Shown piece after piece: positions 1 through 10,895 of a DNA stretch of 64,000 bases (the stretch's first letter is position 1; each line of letters opens with the position of its first letter). This stretch comes from Diplodia intermedia (Eukaryota > Ascomycota > Dothideomycetes > Botryosphaeriales > Botryosphaeriaceae). Below the pieces are notes generated by a model, which was not told where the DNA came from, ran no database searches, and saw only the letters and a list, made by a program, of their open reading frames with translations. Made by a program: the position numbers and the translations under genes. The stretch covers positions 124,001 to 188,000 of the forward strand of contig JAKEKT010000050.1 of assembly GCA_021495925.1 (NCBI GenBank), written 5' to 3'.

Positions 1-1513
1 TCGAAAGGTGGAACAAAGCATCGGCAAACTCGCCGTCCTTCTCAGTCACAAAGCTTGGAAGAAGCCTGTTGTCCCAGACGTGATAGTGCGAGTCGTTCTC
101 CCGATCACTGACCCATATGTTTTCAAGCCACTTAACGCTGCGCTCGCCAACATATCCTGGGACTATGAGGCGGAGAGGATAGCCTTGGTCTGGCGGAAGA
201 GGTGCGTCGTTCATTTCCATGGCCAACAAGACATCATTCTTGGGGTCCATTGCGTATTCCAAAGGAAGGCACGTCGCGTACTTGCCCTCACTCGGCTCTT
301 CTGCTCCCTCGAAATGGACCCAGAAGCGCCTGCTGTCGCCCTGTGGCGTGTCCTGTGACACGCCTGCAGAGAGCAGCACGTCATGGAGGAGCGGACCTTT
401 CCAAAAGGCGCAACCCACCGCACCAGCCCCCCATCCGAAGCCTTTGCTTTTCCTGGTTACATTGAGCTCCTTGCGCCGATTCCCAGCAGATGCAAGCATC
501 ACAGGGATATTAATAGTGCTGAAGCTGTTCTTCAGCTCATCCATCGACAGGGTCAGTTTTCCGCCTTGGATCACGAGCTTGTGGTGTTCCCACGACAGGC
601 GCGGGACCGGGCCATGGTTGCGCACATAATGCAGCTCATTGGGTGTGATAAGGCCAGGGTCGAACAGGTGGGAGAGACTGGGTTCGGCGTTCAAGGGATG
701 GTTGCCGGTCAGGCGAATCAGATGCGACGATCGCGGGAGCCAATTGTCAGGGGTAATCTGGTCGCGGTCGTCGACGGAAATCTGCGTGCGATGGATCCCA
801 TGATGCGGGGATGTGCCTTTGCCGTCGTTGACTTGAAGCTGTGAAATGTAATCCCTCTCATGCCGGACGCTGCAGAGAAGCGCAATCTCTTGTGGCGAGT
901 ACTTGCCGAGCAACTTGTCCGGCTCGGGATCCTGGAGACCAGCGGGGCCGCTCTGCTCGATCCCGGAATCGTATCCGGTGTCTTCGATTCCAAAGTAGGC
1001 GCTGTTATGCTTCTTCTCACCGCGGGATCTTCTCCACTCATGCTCTTGCTGGTTGCTTCTCGGATCAAGCTTGGATTTTCCCAGTTGCATCCTCTCGACA
1101 TTGGCCGGTGGATGGTCGGCACTCTTTCTCAAGCCCTCCGGTGTTTCAAGAACATGTCTACCGTTCTCGGACAACGCCTACAGTAGATTAGCCCCCTTGC
1201 ATCCAAGTGAAAGCGGGGTACAATCTGAAACGGAGGTCAAGCAGGTATAAATGCCTACCTCTGTGTCTCTTAAGATGTCGCGAAGAGTGATGACTTCTCC
1301 ACGCATCGCCCGTTCTTGGCGGCCCTGTCGAAACCTCTCCAAGCCTCCATGCTCATTGTCGTGCTGATGAGTTATGCCGGCCTTGACGCCCTGGCCACCT
1401 TTGAGGCCAATGAAATGCTTTGGCCCGGATGCCCAGTCGGGCTCGTTGGCAATGTCGTCGGCAGACGAGCCGGGATGCTGGCGCACACTGACTGTCCACG
1501 AAAGCGGCGGCAT
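1..1513 (-). CDS. Nitrate-reductase/sulfite-oxidase-like Moco protein, 5' part
   Basis: Partial gene; the 3' end lies beyond base 1. Two exons are visible: 1513-1259 and 1177 to the window edge, with an 81-nt intron (GTAGGC donor, CTAAT branch site, CTGTAG acceptor). The chosen ATG gives an N-terminus with HPGSS and NEPDW, as in many fungal nitrate reductases. The Moco domain follows, with HLIRLTGNHPLNAEP, YVRNHGPVP, AGNRRKE, KGFGWGAGAV and VGERSVKWL. In this family the Moco domain is normally followed by dimerisation, cytochrome b5 and FAD/NADPH domains, which cannot be seen here. The residue that is the invariant molybdenum-binding Cys (CAGNRR) reads Ser (SAGNRR). The protein is therefore either a divergent paralog or a non-canonical enzyme. 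The frame is open upstream to 1954, so the start is uncertain. I assign the family with confidence, but not nitrate reduction itself. Confidence 0.8.
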
Positions 1514-2517
1514 TTTCAGGGCATGCGGCGAATCGATTGTTTCAGGTCGGAGGAATTGATGGAGACAACAATGCGAGAGGAGGGGGCCCCCCTTTGTTGT
1601 CGAATTCCAGTTCGGCCATGACGTCAGTGAGCATCGCGCTAGAGGGCGGCATCCTGTGGTCGAGGCTAGACAGAACCAGCAGTCTCTAACGTCGATAGGC
1701 ACCCGCTCCCGAACGAGACAGCGTTGAAGAGATGGAGAGCACGGAAAACGGAGGCGGGCGGTGATGCGATGCTGAAACGCCACGACGGGGGCGGCATCCT
1801 TCGGCTGCACGACCACGGGCCGGACCGCACCGGCTCCTTCACGGGCACCCGTGCAAACGACAGCTCTTGGACGAGATGTGATGGCATGGAATGGTGTTGA
1901 GTCGCGGAGGGGCGAGGCGCCGATCTCCCGATCTCCCGTGGAGCCACAGAGCACTCGATGACGCAGTTGCCGTTTTAGTCAGCCGAGCCACGAGCCCGCA
2001 CAGGCAGCCGCCGCCTGGGCTCATCCACGCGCAAGCGTTGCCGGACGAAGCGGCACACGTCTACACCGCTCAACTACGTTAATATCGCTTCTGCGCTTGC
2101 ACAGCACGTGCGTCGAGCCCGGCGCCAGAATAGCGGGTTCGATGTTGGAGGTGCACATGGATGCCCTGTATTCCCCGGGTGAGACAGCGGACGCATGCAT
2201 GATCAGGCACCCATCCGGCCACGCACTCGGCGCCTTGCTGCTGCATCGTGCTTACCGCGACTCCGCCACCAACCCACCCGATGTGCCCGATGCCGCGCCA
2301 TTGGACCATTCCCCGCATCTCGTCTCGTTATTAGCCGCATGCCGCCGTCCTTACTGCTTCGGGAAAGGCAGGGGACGACCGTATCCTCTAGGTCTTGAGC
2401 TCCGAGCAAGCCGCCTACCAGCCATGTCCCACCCATCATATACATAGGGGCCATGGGCCCCGCTAGATTCTTGAAGCTTTCGACCGCTCCCTAGCTCACC
2501 ACGCATCACTAGCCAGC
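1514..2517. other. Divergent intergenic region
   Basis: About 1 kb separates the divergently transcribed Moco protein and carboxylesterase. Short overlapping frames show no family features. A TATATACATA-like stretch near 2438-2447 lies about 75 bp before the esterase start and could be its TATA element. Nothing else is recognised. Confidence 0.5.
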
Positions 2518-4326
2518 ATGCGCTTCACCGGCCAGTCTTTCAGCGCGGCAGCCACTCTGCTCTCGCTGGCCACCACGCTTGTTTCTGCCCAGAACAGCTC
2601 TTCCCGTCTTCCTGTTGTCGACCTGGGCTACCAGTTGCAGCAGGCTTCCGCCTTCAATGTACGCCCGCCCATCTTTAAGCTTGGAAATTGGACTGACACA
2701 ACCCAAGGAATCCGCCGCTTTTTACAACTTCTCCAACATCCGATACGCTGCGCCTCCGGTTGCCGACCTGCGCTTCCGTGCTCCAGTCTCGCCCGCCACC
2801 GACCGCTCCAGCGTGCAGGATGGCTCCGAGCTCAGAATCTGCCACCAGGCCAATCCCGCTTGGGCCCTTATTGCCGCCGAATGGCTTCCGCAGTACCTGA
2901 TCAACGGCATCCTGCCGAACGTCTCCACAACCGTGGCTGCCGGCACTCTTAATGTTACCACCGCCCCCGCCGAGACCGAGGACTGCCTGTTCTTGGACGT
3001 CATTGTGCCCAAGAAGATCTTCGAGAGTGCCGGCAGCGCGTCCGGTGCGCCGGTGATTGTTTGGATTCACGGTGAATATCGTCGCACCAGCTCTCAATCA
3101 CAACACTGACTCGATGCGCAGGCGGTGGCTACAGCACGGGCTCGAAAATCAGCTACGGCAATCCCGCTGGCCTTATTGCAAGAAGCCAGACCGCCTCTTC
3201 GGACGGAGTGGTCTGGGTTGCGCTCAATTATCGCCTTGGCGCTTTCGGCTGGCTTTCGGGCCCTACCTTCCAGCAGGACGGCACTGCGAACCTCGGTCTG
3301 CACGATCAACGCTTTGCACTGGAATGGGTCCAGAAGAACATCCACCTATTTGGTGGAGACAAGGACCGCGTGACCGTCATGGGCGAATCCGCTGGTGCCG
3401 GCTCCATTATGCACCAGATCACCGCCTTCGGAGGTTCCGCCCCATCGCTCTTCCACCAGGCCATTCCCCAGTCGCCCGCTTGGCTACAGTACAGCTCTCC
3501 TTATGCGCAGGAGCAGCTCTTCCAAAGCTATCTCCAGTTCCTGAACGTCACCAGCCTGGCCGACGCGCGGGGCCTTTCCGAGGAGCAACTCATCGCCGGC
3601 AACGTCGCTCTAATCGGTGCTTCCCCGTACTCCAGCTTCAACGTCGGTCCAGTCGTCGACGGCGACATCGTCCCGCAGGACCCCAAATACCTGCTGAACC
3701 ACGGCCAATTCGACAAGTCCGTCCGCCTCTTCACCGGCCACACCAGCAACGAGGGCATCCTCTTCACGCCGCCCCTCACCAACGACTCCCAGTTCGGCGC
3801 CTTCCTCGAATCCGCCCTCCCGGACGCCCAGCCCGCCGTCATCGCCCACATCACCGACACGCTGTACCCGGCCGTCTACAACGGCAGCCACGGCTACACG
3901 GACCTGCCGCAGCGCGCGGCGCTGGCGCTGGCCGAGTCGTCGTTCGTCTGCAACGCCGACGCGCTCGGCCGCGCGCACGCCGCCCTCGGCAACGCCTCGT
4001 TCGCCTACGTCTTCGCCGTCGACTTCGGCCTGCACGGCCAGGACGTCCCCGCCACCTTCAAGAACCCCGGCGAACCGGACACCAACGGCGGCCTGGTCCT
4101 GCTCGGCGCCGCAAACGACACCACCGCGTTCGTGCTGCAGGACTACATCACCAGCTTCGCGACCGCCGGCGTGCCGGTGACCGAGGTGGAGGGTGCGCCG
4201 GCGGAGGTGCCGCCGTATGGAGGGGAGGGGAGGGCGATGGGTTTCACGAACGGCGCTATCGGCGTCGCGAGGGATCCCGCGGCGAATGAGAGGTGCCGGT
4301 GGTGGCAATTGGGTTTGTATAATTAA
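2518..4326 (+). CDS. Secreted type-B carboxylesterase/lipase
   Basis: Three exons, 2518-2658, 2708-3071 and 3122-4326, encode 569 aa. The introns are 49 and 50 nt and both restore conserved sequence across the junction (ASAFN/ESAAFYNFSNIRY and WIHG/GGYSTGS). A hydrophobic N-terminus of about 24 residues ending near VSA is a signal peptide. The alpha/beta-hydrolase carboxylesterase family is shown by the oxyanion-hole HGGGYS, the GESAG nucleophile elbow (Ser about residue 258), NEG after FTGHTS as the acid, and a C-terminal LHGQDVP as the likely His. Several N-glycosylation sites (NSS, NFS, NVS, NVT, NGS) fit an extracellular protein. Enzymes of this family cleave carboxylic esters such as lipids and aromatic or xenobiotic esters; the substrate cannot be told from sequence. 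A 50-bp tandem repeat begins just after the stop codon. Confidence 0.92.
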
Positions 4327-4330
4327 AAGG

Positions 4331-4485
4331 GAGGGGATGGAGCTTCTCAATTCTAATGACGCCGTGGGCATGGGTTGAAGGAAGGGGATGGAGTTTCCAA
4401 TTCTAATAACCCCGTGGGCATGGGTTCAAGGAAGGGGATGGGAGCTTTTTCTAATTATAATAACGACGTGGGTATGGGTGTTGCG
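4331..4485. repeat. 50-51 bp tandem repeat, three copies
   Basis: Three imperfect head-to-tail copies share GGGGATGG, then a TTC(T)CAATTCTAATAA-like stretch, then CGTGGGCATGGGTT. The period is 51 then 50 bp, measured at the GGGGAT of each copy (4337, 4388 and 4438). The array starts 5 bp after the esterase stop codon, so it probably lies in that gene's 3' UTR. The period is not kept as a multiple of three and the copies are not an extension of the ORF. Confidence 0.85.
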
Positions 4486-5147
4486 CGAAGCTAATATCTA
4501 TATATATCTATACACTCCCAGACATTCCGTGGCACACCCCATGCATGAACAAAGCCCCCTGTGCCAATCTCCCTTTTCCCTCTCTCTCTCCCTCTCCACC
4601 CCTCCTCGCAAACATCAGCGTCGGAACTACGTGGAAAACAGTCACCCCGATCCATACCACGACCATCACTCCCACCATGCCCGCCACCGCCACCATCGCC
4701 GCGACCGCAAACCACGCAACTCGCCCTCTTGATTTGGACGGCCTTGGAGAAGGGTGGGACGAGTATTTTTGGTGTTGTCGTTGTTGTTGTGGGATTTCTT
4801 TTTTTCCCCCTGTGCTGAACCGATGCTGGAGAAAGGTGTGGCTGGCTGCGGATGGGACGGGACGGGACGGGATGGGCGACTGGACGTGCGTGCGTGTTTT
4901 ATGCTTATTTGGAGGTCTCTCGCTTTTAGCCGCGTGGAGGCAATAGGCCATGTTTGGCTGTTTTCTGAATAGGCGGGAATGCCTTTTTTGATGGGATGGA
5001 GTCGGGTTTCGGAAGTGTGGCTGTGCGTGCGGGGGTGTTCCATCACTGAGGCGGAGTTCGACGAGGCTCATCGGAGATTTAATTGCTTTTTTTTCTTTTC
5101 TTTTTTCTCGGAGAAAAACGATCGCACAAGGCTGGGTCACGAGTATA
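4486..5147. other. Intergenic, low-complexity
   Basis: Pyrimidine-rich stretches (CTCTCTCTCCCTC near 4580), CCACCATC-type repeats near 4660-4710 and GGGACGGGACGGGA near 4853-4872. The short frames are low-complexity and no gene is supported. Confidence 0.5.
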
Positions 5148-5338
5148 AAGCGGGTGACAAGGAAATTTGCTCGGACCTCTAAGCCCTATCGACGACGTTG
5201 CTAGTAGGTAGACGAATCTAATACCCGGACGTAGACAAGACTTTTAAAAATACGGAAATATGTCTAGATCTTAAATTTAGCTGTCTATGAGAGCAACTCT
5301 CTATTTGTAGGAGGGCTGATCTCTTTTGTCACCCGCTG
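5148..5338. mobile_element. MITE-like element with terminal inverted repeats
   Basis: A segment of about 190 bp is bounded by a perfect 12-bp inverted repeat: AGCGGGTGACAA at 5149-5160 and TTGTCACCCGCT at 5326-5337. Partial pairing continues inward (GGAAATT versus AAGAGAT). The interior is AT-rich, unlike the GC-rich surroundings, and has no ORF, so any movement would need a transposase from elsewhere. No clear target-site duplication is visible, though a TA lies next to the left end. I cannot name the superfamily. A chance inverted repeat is the alternative. Confidence 0.55.
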
Positions 5339-5967
5339 TGAGTGGATGAATGGCAGCATTGGGAGGTGAATATTCAATCGGACATATCTTTGAAGTAAAC
5401 CGTATTAATCAGTAAAACATCGGGGGTAGTATTCAAGGTTCATGCCCAGGAACCTCAAATTCCGGTACTTGCCGTATACAAAGTAGTACAACAGTTGCTC
5501 TCGCATATACACATTGAAAGTCTTCGCTGGACCGAGCTAACCTAATCTGGAAGGTATGTGCACCACCTCTCCCCGCGCTCATCAGCTTGTCATCCACGTT
5601 CTAAAGAGATCCATCTTCCAGTCGTCTTTGCTCATTCCATCGCACGCAAACATACATGGTCCAGCATGAGATGCTTCATGCAAGCACGGACTCATTCCCG
5701 GCGGGTCTCCTGAGGAGTGGGGCATGTGGAGTAGCTTAAGCTGTTCGAGTCTATAACATCGATGATCGAGTCCACTGCGCCGCATGATGAACCGCCGCGT
5801 CGGACGCCCATCTGCAGCAACTGTGCCTCCCACGTTTACGCACGCGCACAAAAAGCTTTCGCGGCCCGCCCGGCGCCTGCCACGTTTCACTCATCATTTT
5901 TAACTTTTCTCCCCGCCTCCCCCTTTCTTCTCCCTCGCGATCAGCAGCGCTTGCATCTCCGGCCGCA
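5339..5967. other. Intergenic and 5' flank of the methyltransferase
   Basis: AT-richer spacer followed by the pyrimidine-rich stretch at 5880-5940 that often precedes fungal starts. No gene is supported; a short minus-strand frame at 5582-5890 has no recognisable features. Confidence 0.4.
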
Positions 5968-7682
5968 ATGACGTCTTCCAATCAGGTCGTCGATACTCCC
6001 GGCGTCCAGGAGATCGAGGTCGATACCAGTGTAAGCGCTGGATGTCTTCGTATGCGAAAAATCTCGGCATCTGACGACCCCACCAGTTCGAAAATGACTC
6101 CGCCGTCGGCAGTCTTGAGGATCAGCTGTAACTGACCCCTTCCCTAGTCATTCGTCAGTTGCAATGATTGGAAAGGGTGCTGAGACAATGTTGCAGTTCC
6201 CGGTACTCACAGTCGCTGACGTCGAGTGTTACCGCCTACCCCGTTGAGCATGGCCGCCGCTACCATGCGTACAAGGATGGCTCGTACATCATGCCCAACG
6301 ATGAGGTTCGTGGTCCTGTGCTTTGCAGCAGGGATTCTAACTAACGCATCATCGCAGAACGAGGCAGACCGCCTCGACCTGCTGCACCATATGCTGATGA
6401 TTCTGTTTGACGGCAAGCGGATTCACTCTCCGGTCAAGAGAGAGAACCTGAAACGTATCCTTGATGCTGGTACCGGAACGGTAAGGATCTCTTTTAGTTG
6501 CAAAGCTGGCAGAGCGAAGTAAAAAACAGGGAAGATAGTGTAAAATGAAAGCTGACTCGCCATCAGGGTATTTGGGCAATCGACGTTGGTAGGTAAATTG
6601 TTGTAGCTTCTTTTCCAATTGGCTCACATGTCTCCAGGTGATGAGTATCCCGAAGCACAGGTATTCGACTCAACATACCGCTCTAAAGACATGATGGTTA
6701 ACACAGTGCAGGTTATCGGAAACGATCTCAGCCCCACTCAGCCACAATGGGTGGTACGTATCCACCATCTCCCAAGCAAAAGAACCACCCTAGCGTCTGA
6801 CATCAAGCCCCCAACAACGGACAGCCACCCAACGTCAAGTTCGAAGTCGACGACATCGAAGAGCCCTGGACGCACGCCGAGCCGTTCGACCTCATCTTCT
6901 CGCGCTACATGGACGCCGCCATCACCAACTGGCCCGCGCTCGTGGCCAACATGTACACCCACACCAGGCCGGGAGGCTGGGTAGAGTAAGTCCCCCATCC
7001 CCATCCCCATCCACATCCACAGCCAAATCCCTCCCTCCCTCCTTTTCCAATCGCCCGCAAATGTAATCACTCACCATTCCTCCTTTCCCTCCGCACCGCA
7101 CGCAGACTCCAAGGCTTCGACACGCATTACAAGTCCGACGACGGCAGCTTCCCGGCCGACGCGTACATTAACAAGTTCGTCGCCACGCTCGAAGAGGGCT
7201 GCACGAAGCTCGGCAAGGAGGTCTACACGGGGCCGACGTTCGCGGGCCTGCTCAAGGACGCGGGCTTCGTCAACGTGCATGTGCAAAAGTACAAGCTGCC
7301 GCTGGGGCCGTGGCCAAAGGATAAGAAGATGGTGCGTTTTTTTTTTCATTTCCCAGCCCCCTTCCCCATATATACGTTTGAGTTTTTCGAGCTGACTCGA
7401 GGGATTGGGGACGGATAGAAGGAGATTGGCACGGTGAATCTGATGCAGGTCCTGGAGGGCATGGAGGCGTTTTCGTATCGCCTGTTTACGGGGACGCTGG
7501 GCTGGTCGCTCGAGGAGGTGCAGGTGCTTATTGCGAAGACGGTCAAGGAGCTGAAGACGATGAAGTTTCATGCGTACAATGAGTTGTGAGTTTTTCTCGT
7601 ACTGGAAACAACGGTTTGTATGACTTTGCTTGCTGATACGCCTGTCGATAGCTACGTCACGTATGCTCAAAAGCCAGAGTAG
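5968..7682 (+). CDS. LaeA-like SAM-dependent methyltransferase
   Basis: Eleven exons: 5968-6030, 6087-6127, 6197-6305, 6358-6480, 6567-6588, 6638-6660, 6712-6753, 6825-6985, 7106-7331, 7419-7585 and 7652-7682; 335 aa. The short exons are supported because together they rebuild the family signature: YPVEHGRRYHAYKDGSY and NEADRLDLLHHM, then motif I LDAGTGTGIWAIDVGDEYP spread over three exons, GNDLSPTQP, WVPPNVKFEVDD, and PGGWVELQG. This is the class I methyltransferase fold of the LaeA/UMTA/TAM group, which uses SAM. Members regulate secondary metabolism or methylate small molecules, and the substrate is unknown here. There is no signal peptide, so a cytosolic or nuclear location is likely. A relic of a second member lies at 16.6-17.1 kb. 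Exon 2 and the 22-23 nt exons are the least certain boundaries. Confidence 0.88.
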
Positions 7683-8575
7683 AGGTATCTCAAAGTGGCT
7701 GAATACGTGGGGAAGAGGCTTTGACCTGTGCCCAGTATGGACCCGATTCGAAGTAAAATAATACACCCCCGGAGGGTTTCGGTACTATCGTTAAAGAACG
7801 TCACTTCTTTCTTCCTTTACGAGGAAATACTTAATGGTATGTGGATGGCTGCCAAGTGAAAAAAGCAAATAAGTCAGGCCTGTGATGGTAGGCTGGTGCC
7901 GTTGCAAGAAGTTGTGAAGTGACGTGGGTGGACAGCAATGGGTGCCTATTGGGTGGTTGGTGTACGACGGGAACCGATACAGCGGCTGGTAACTACCAGT
8001 GGTCAAAGGAGTGATGAGATGGTGTTCGAAAAAAGACCAAAAAAGAAACCCCACTCGGATTTTTGCACCTGGTCGACAGCCCTATGTACGAGCCCGACCC
8101 CTCAGGCTCAGCGCAGGAACCGAAGTATGACGCTCAAGCCAGGATCGAACTCGTCGACTGTCACCAGGTGCTCACTTTCTTAGTGAGGAAACCTGCCGGA
8201 TCACAAACCTGTAGGTTTTACAACTTTAAGGTTCCGGTGGCGATGTATAGAGCCGGAGCCTGCCCATCACACTAACCGTCCGATTTGATAATGAGTGGTT
8301 CACCCTCGCGGTACATATATTGAGGTTGAGCTCATAGAACAAAAAAAAAGTCTATTACTGGGTATCAAAACGAGCTGGTATGCAGCCTTGGACCACAACA
8401 TTGGCCCCGGAAGGAAACTCGAAGGCTCGCCAGCGAGCAGAAAGGTATTGCTGTGAGCCCATAGCCTCTTCTGGGCGTTCAACTCCCCCTCGCCGCCGGC
8501 TGGAATCCAAACCCAACGAGATCGTCCGCGCCACGCCATTCACACACGACCTGCCCGCGCAACCTCCCCCACCAT
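7683..8575. other. Intergenic between convergent genes
   Basis: About 0.9 kb between two convergent stop codons. Around 8060-8280 there is an odd stretch containing a perfect 5-bp stem with a 7-nt loop (CTCAC/GTGAG on the minus strand) and a GTTCGATCC motif. It does not fold into a proper tRNA. No gene is supported. Confidence 0.4.
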
Positions 8576-9529
8576 TCACCCCTCCACCCTCCCCTCCACC
8601 CTCACGCCCCTCCACCCCTCCCTCCACACAGGCCTTTCATCCCTCTCCGGATAATCGCAACACGGGCAATACACGCCGACCCACCACCCAGGCCACGCCT
8701 CCTCCTTCACCCACGCCCACTCCCCCGCCCAAAACGCCTCATCCCCCCACGCATCCCCGCCCTTCCCAACCCACGCCCGCACATTCCGCCTCACCCGCGC
8801 CCTCTCCGCGTCCCCCGCCGAATCCCGCCCCACGCGGATCCAGCACTCCGCGCACACGCCCCCGGCGCCGCCCGCGCCCCGCCGCCCCGCCCCCCAGCCG
8901 CCGTCGAACGCCGTCGCGCACCCGCGGCAGATGGCAACCGCGGGCTGCCCGGCGACGGCGACGGCGACGTCGATGCGGCGAGAGCGTGAGAGCCGCGCTG
9001 CGTGCGCGTTTGGGACGAGTGCTGCGCCTCGGCCGGGCGGGCCGGGGCTGAGGAGGTAGCCTTGGCATGTTGTGCAGGCGCGCCACTGGTTCGCCGCCGC
9101 CGCCGAAGAAGGCGAAGACGGAGAAGAAGGAGAAGAAGGAGGAGGAGGAGAGGAACGGGAAGAACGGGAACGCATCTTCGCGCCGTCGCTGAAGCGCTGC
9201 GCCGGCAGCAGGCGCGCGCAGTGCACGCAGGCGAGCCGGTTGCGGCGGCGCGCCCACAGGCTGTTCTCCGCGGCGAGGAGGACGCGCCAGTCGGATGGTT
9301 GGGGGGGGGTGAGGGACCGGAAGTAGCGGTTGGTGGCGCGGAGGTGGGAGGTGTCGGGGAAGCGGTCGGCGGTGGCGGCGGCGAGGTGGGTGAGGATTTG
9401 GTGGTGGAGTTCGGGGGGGAGGCGGAGGAGGGGGGGTGGGAGGGGTTGGTGGTGATTTTGTTGACGTTGGCGGTGTTGTTGCTGTTGTGAGGTTGTGGAG
9501 GCCGCTTTTTGTGGACCCGTGGCGGCCAT
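8576..9529 (-). CDS. F-box protein with Cys-pair (zinc-ribbon-like) region
   Basis: Single exon, 317 aa. A Gln/His-rich N-terminus is followed by LPPELHHQILTHL at about residues 37-49 and then DTSHLRATNRYFRSL, the typical fungal F-box form. F-box proteins bind Skp1 and recruit substrates to SCF ubiquitin ligases. After the F-box come five Cys pairs or clusters: CVHC, CTTC, CRGC, CAEC and CPCC. They are spaced like a zinc-binding domain and resemble small fungal F-box proteins with CxxC repeats. A Ser/Pro run at about residues 126-145 is encoded by GAAGAAGGA-type repeats. The stop is at 8576-8578. The target protein is unknown. Confidence 0.8.
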   Translation of the reverse strand: MAATGPQKAASTTSQQQQHRQRQQNHHQPLPPPLLRLPPELHHQILTHLAAATADRFPDTSHLRATNRYFRSLTPPQPSDWRVLLAAENSLWARRRNRLACVHCARLLPAQRFSDGAKMRSRSSRSSPPPPSSPSSPSSPSSAAAANQWRACTTCQGYLLSPGPPGRGAALVPNAHAARLSRSRRIDVAVAVAGQPAVAICRGCATAFDGGWGAGRRGAGGAGGVCAECWIRVGRDSAGDAERARVRRNVRAWVGKGGDAWGDEAFWAGEWAWVKEEAWPGWWVGVYCPCCDYPERDERPVWREGWRGVRVEGRVEG

Positions 9530-10895
9530 TTTGGTGGGAGGGATTGGTGGTGTTTTGGTGGTTGGGCTGACCGGCGGGGGGAGAGAGAGAGAGAGCTGGT
9601 GGCGGACTTGGAGACTTTGGGGTCTGTGGGAGGTTTTTGTACCTATAGCGTGGGGTGCTGCTGCGCCACTTTGACGGTGACGGTTGATGGTGGTCCTGGT
9701 GTTGCGGTGACACAGCCTCGCCGTCGGGCGGTGTTCTCCACGTCATGGTTGGGGGCCGTTTTGAGCATCGATGGAAAGACACCTGACTGATGGGCATGCA
9801 ATTGAGTTTCATACATGTTATTTCGATGTTCGCGTTTGCTAGTTCTCAGTACCTCAATTGTCATTTTCAGCAATTCAGTCAAGGCCGACGAGTAAACAGC
9901 CTGGTTTTGTTCTGGATATCTACCAGAGCATTGACCCGCAGGCTATCTTTAGCGCGAATCCTTCGCCGAAAGTACCTATTCTTGCGACGCAAACAAGCGA
10001 AAGCGACCCCCTTCAAATCGCAGTCACGTAAAGGTGATGATCGCATCAATTTCGCGTTCCTCAGTTCATCTCATTCTCACTGAAGCTGAATACCTTAGTG
10101 CCAAAGTGACCACATATATCAGCTCGTAAAATTAAAAACAAAAGCAATCTTTATAAGCATTGGCCTCACTTGCTTACTTTGGAAAATTGGTTCATGTCGA
10201 ATGCCACAAGAGAATTTCCGCTCTGGAGAGGAGAGGGGGTGGGGCTTTGGTTGTTAAACCGACCAGAGCTTGAAGGCAGATGGAATCATGCACTCATCTC
10301 AACGAGTGAGTATTTTCGACGCAAGTTTAGTCATATGGCATGCTGTGTCCTGAAAATTCTTCACCAAACCTTGCTTATGCGTCTGGGACAAGTCAAGAAG
10401 AGTGCTTGTTCATGCCGATTCAAGAAATGACACGTACAGCACAGGAGTTGCGCGACCTAGCCAAGCTGTAGATCGCGTAGCATCTGGCCAATGAGCTGCA
10501 TCCTTGGGGAGAAAATACTGAGAAGCGAGCGCGCTGCAAAGCTAGGGCAAAGTGCTACCCTGTTGATCCGGCCGACAGGAGCATGCGGAAGTCGCCAAAA
10601 GCATGCGTAACACTTCAGCTGGCGTAAGCAGCAGGGAATCCGTATGCAGCGTTGTTGCACAGCTACGTGTGGCTGCATGCATGTGACCGTTTGGAGACTG
10701 CAGGCGCGCGGTAAGCAAGGCTGAAGCTGATGCCTGCTCCCAAAAGCGGGCGCACATCGACTGCTAGAGAACCTATAAAGAGAGGATACTGCGTCATTTT
10801 ATCGGATCCATAGCAAACCCATCTCTCCCCAGCTTTCGCAACAAAAGCGAGAAAAAGAAAGAAGACTTACTCCAGATTCAACGGTGGGCTAAGCG
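9530..10895. other. Intergenic region with a TATA-like box
   Basis: About 1.4 kb between the divergent F-box and CorA-like genes. TATAAA at 10774-10779 lies about 120 bp before the CorA-like start and could serve it. The short frames at 9790-10083 and 10170-10430 have no family features and no plausible splicing. Confidence 0.4.

Noticed and set aside
8060..8280. tRNA-like motifs
   Set aside because: A 5-bp stem with 7-nt loop and a GTTCGATCC motif occur on the minus strand, but the T-arm pairs in only three of five positions, U33 is absent and no acceptor stem can be formed.
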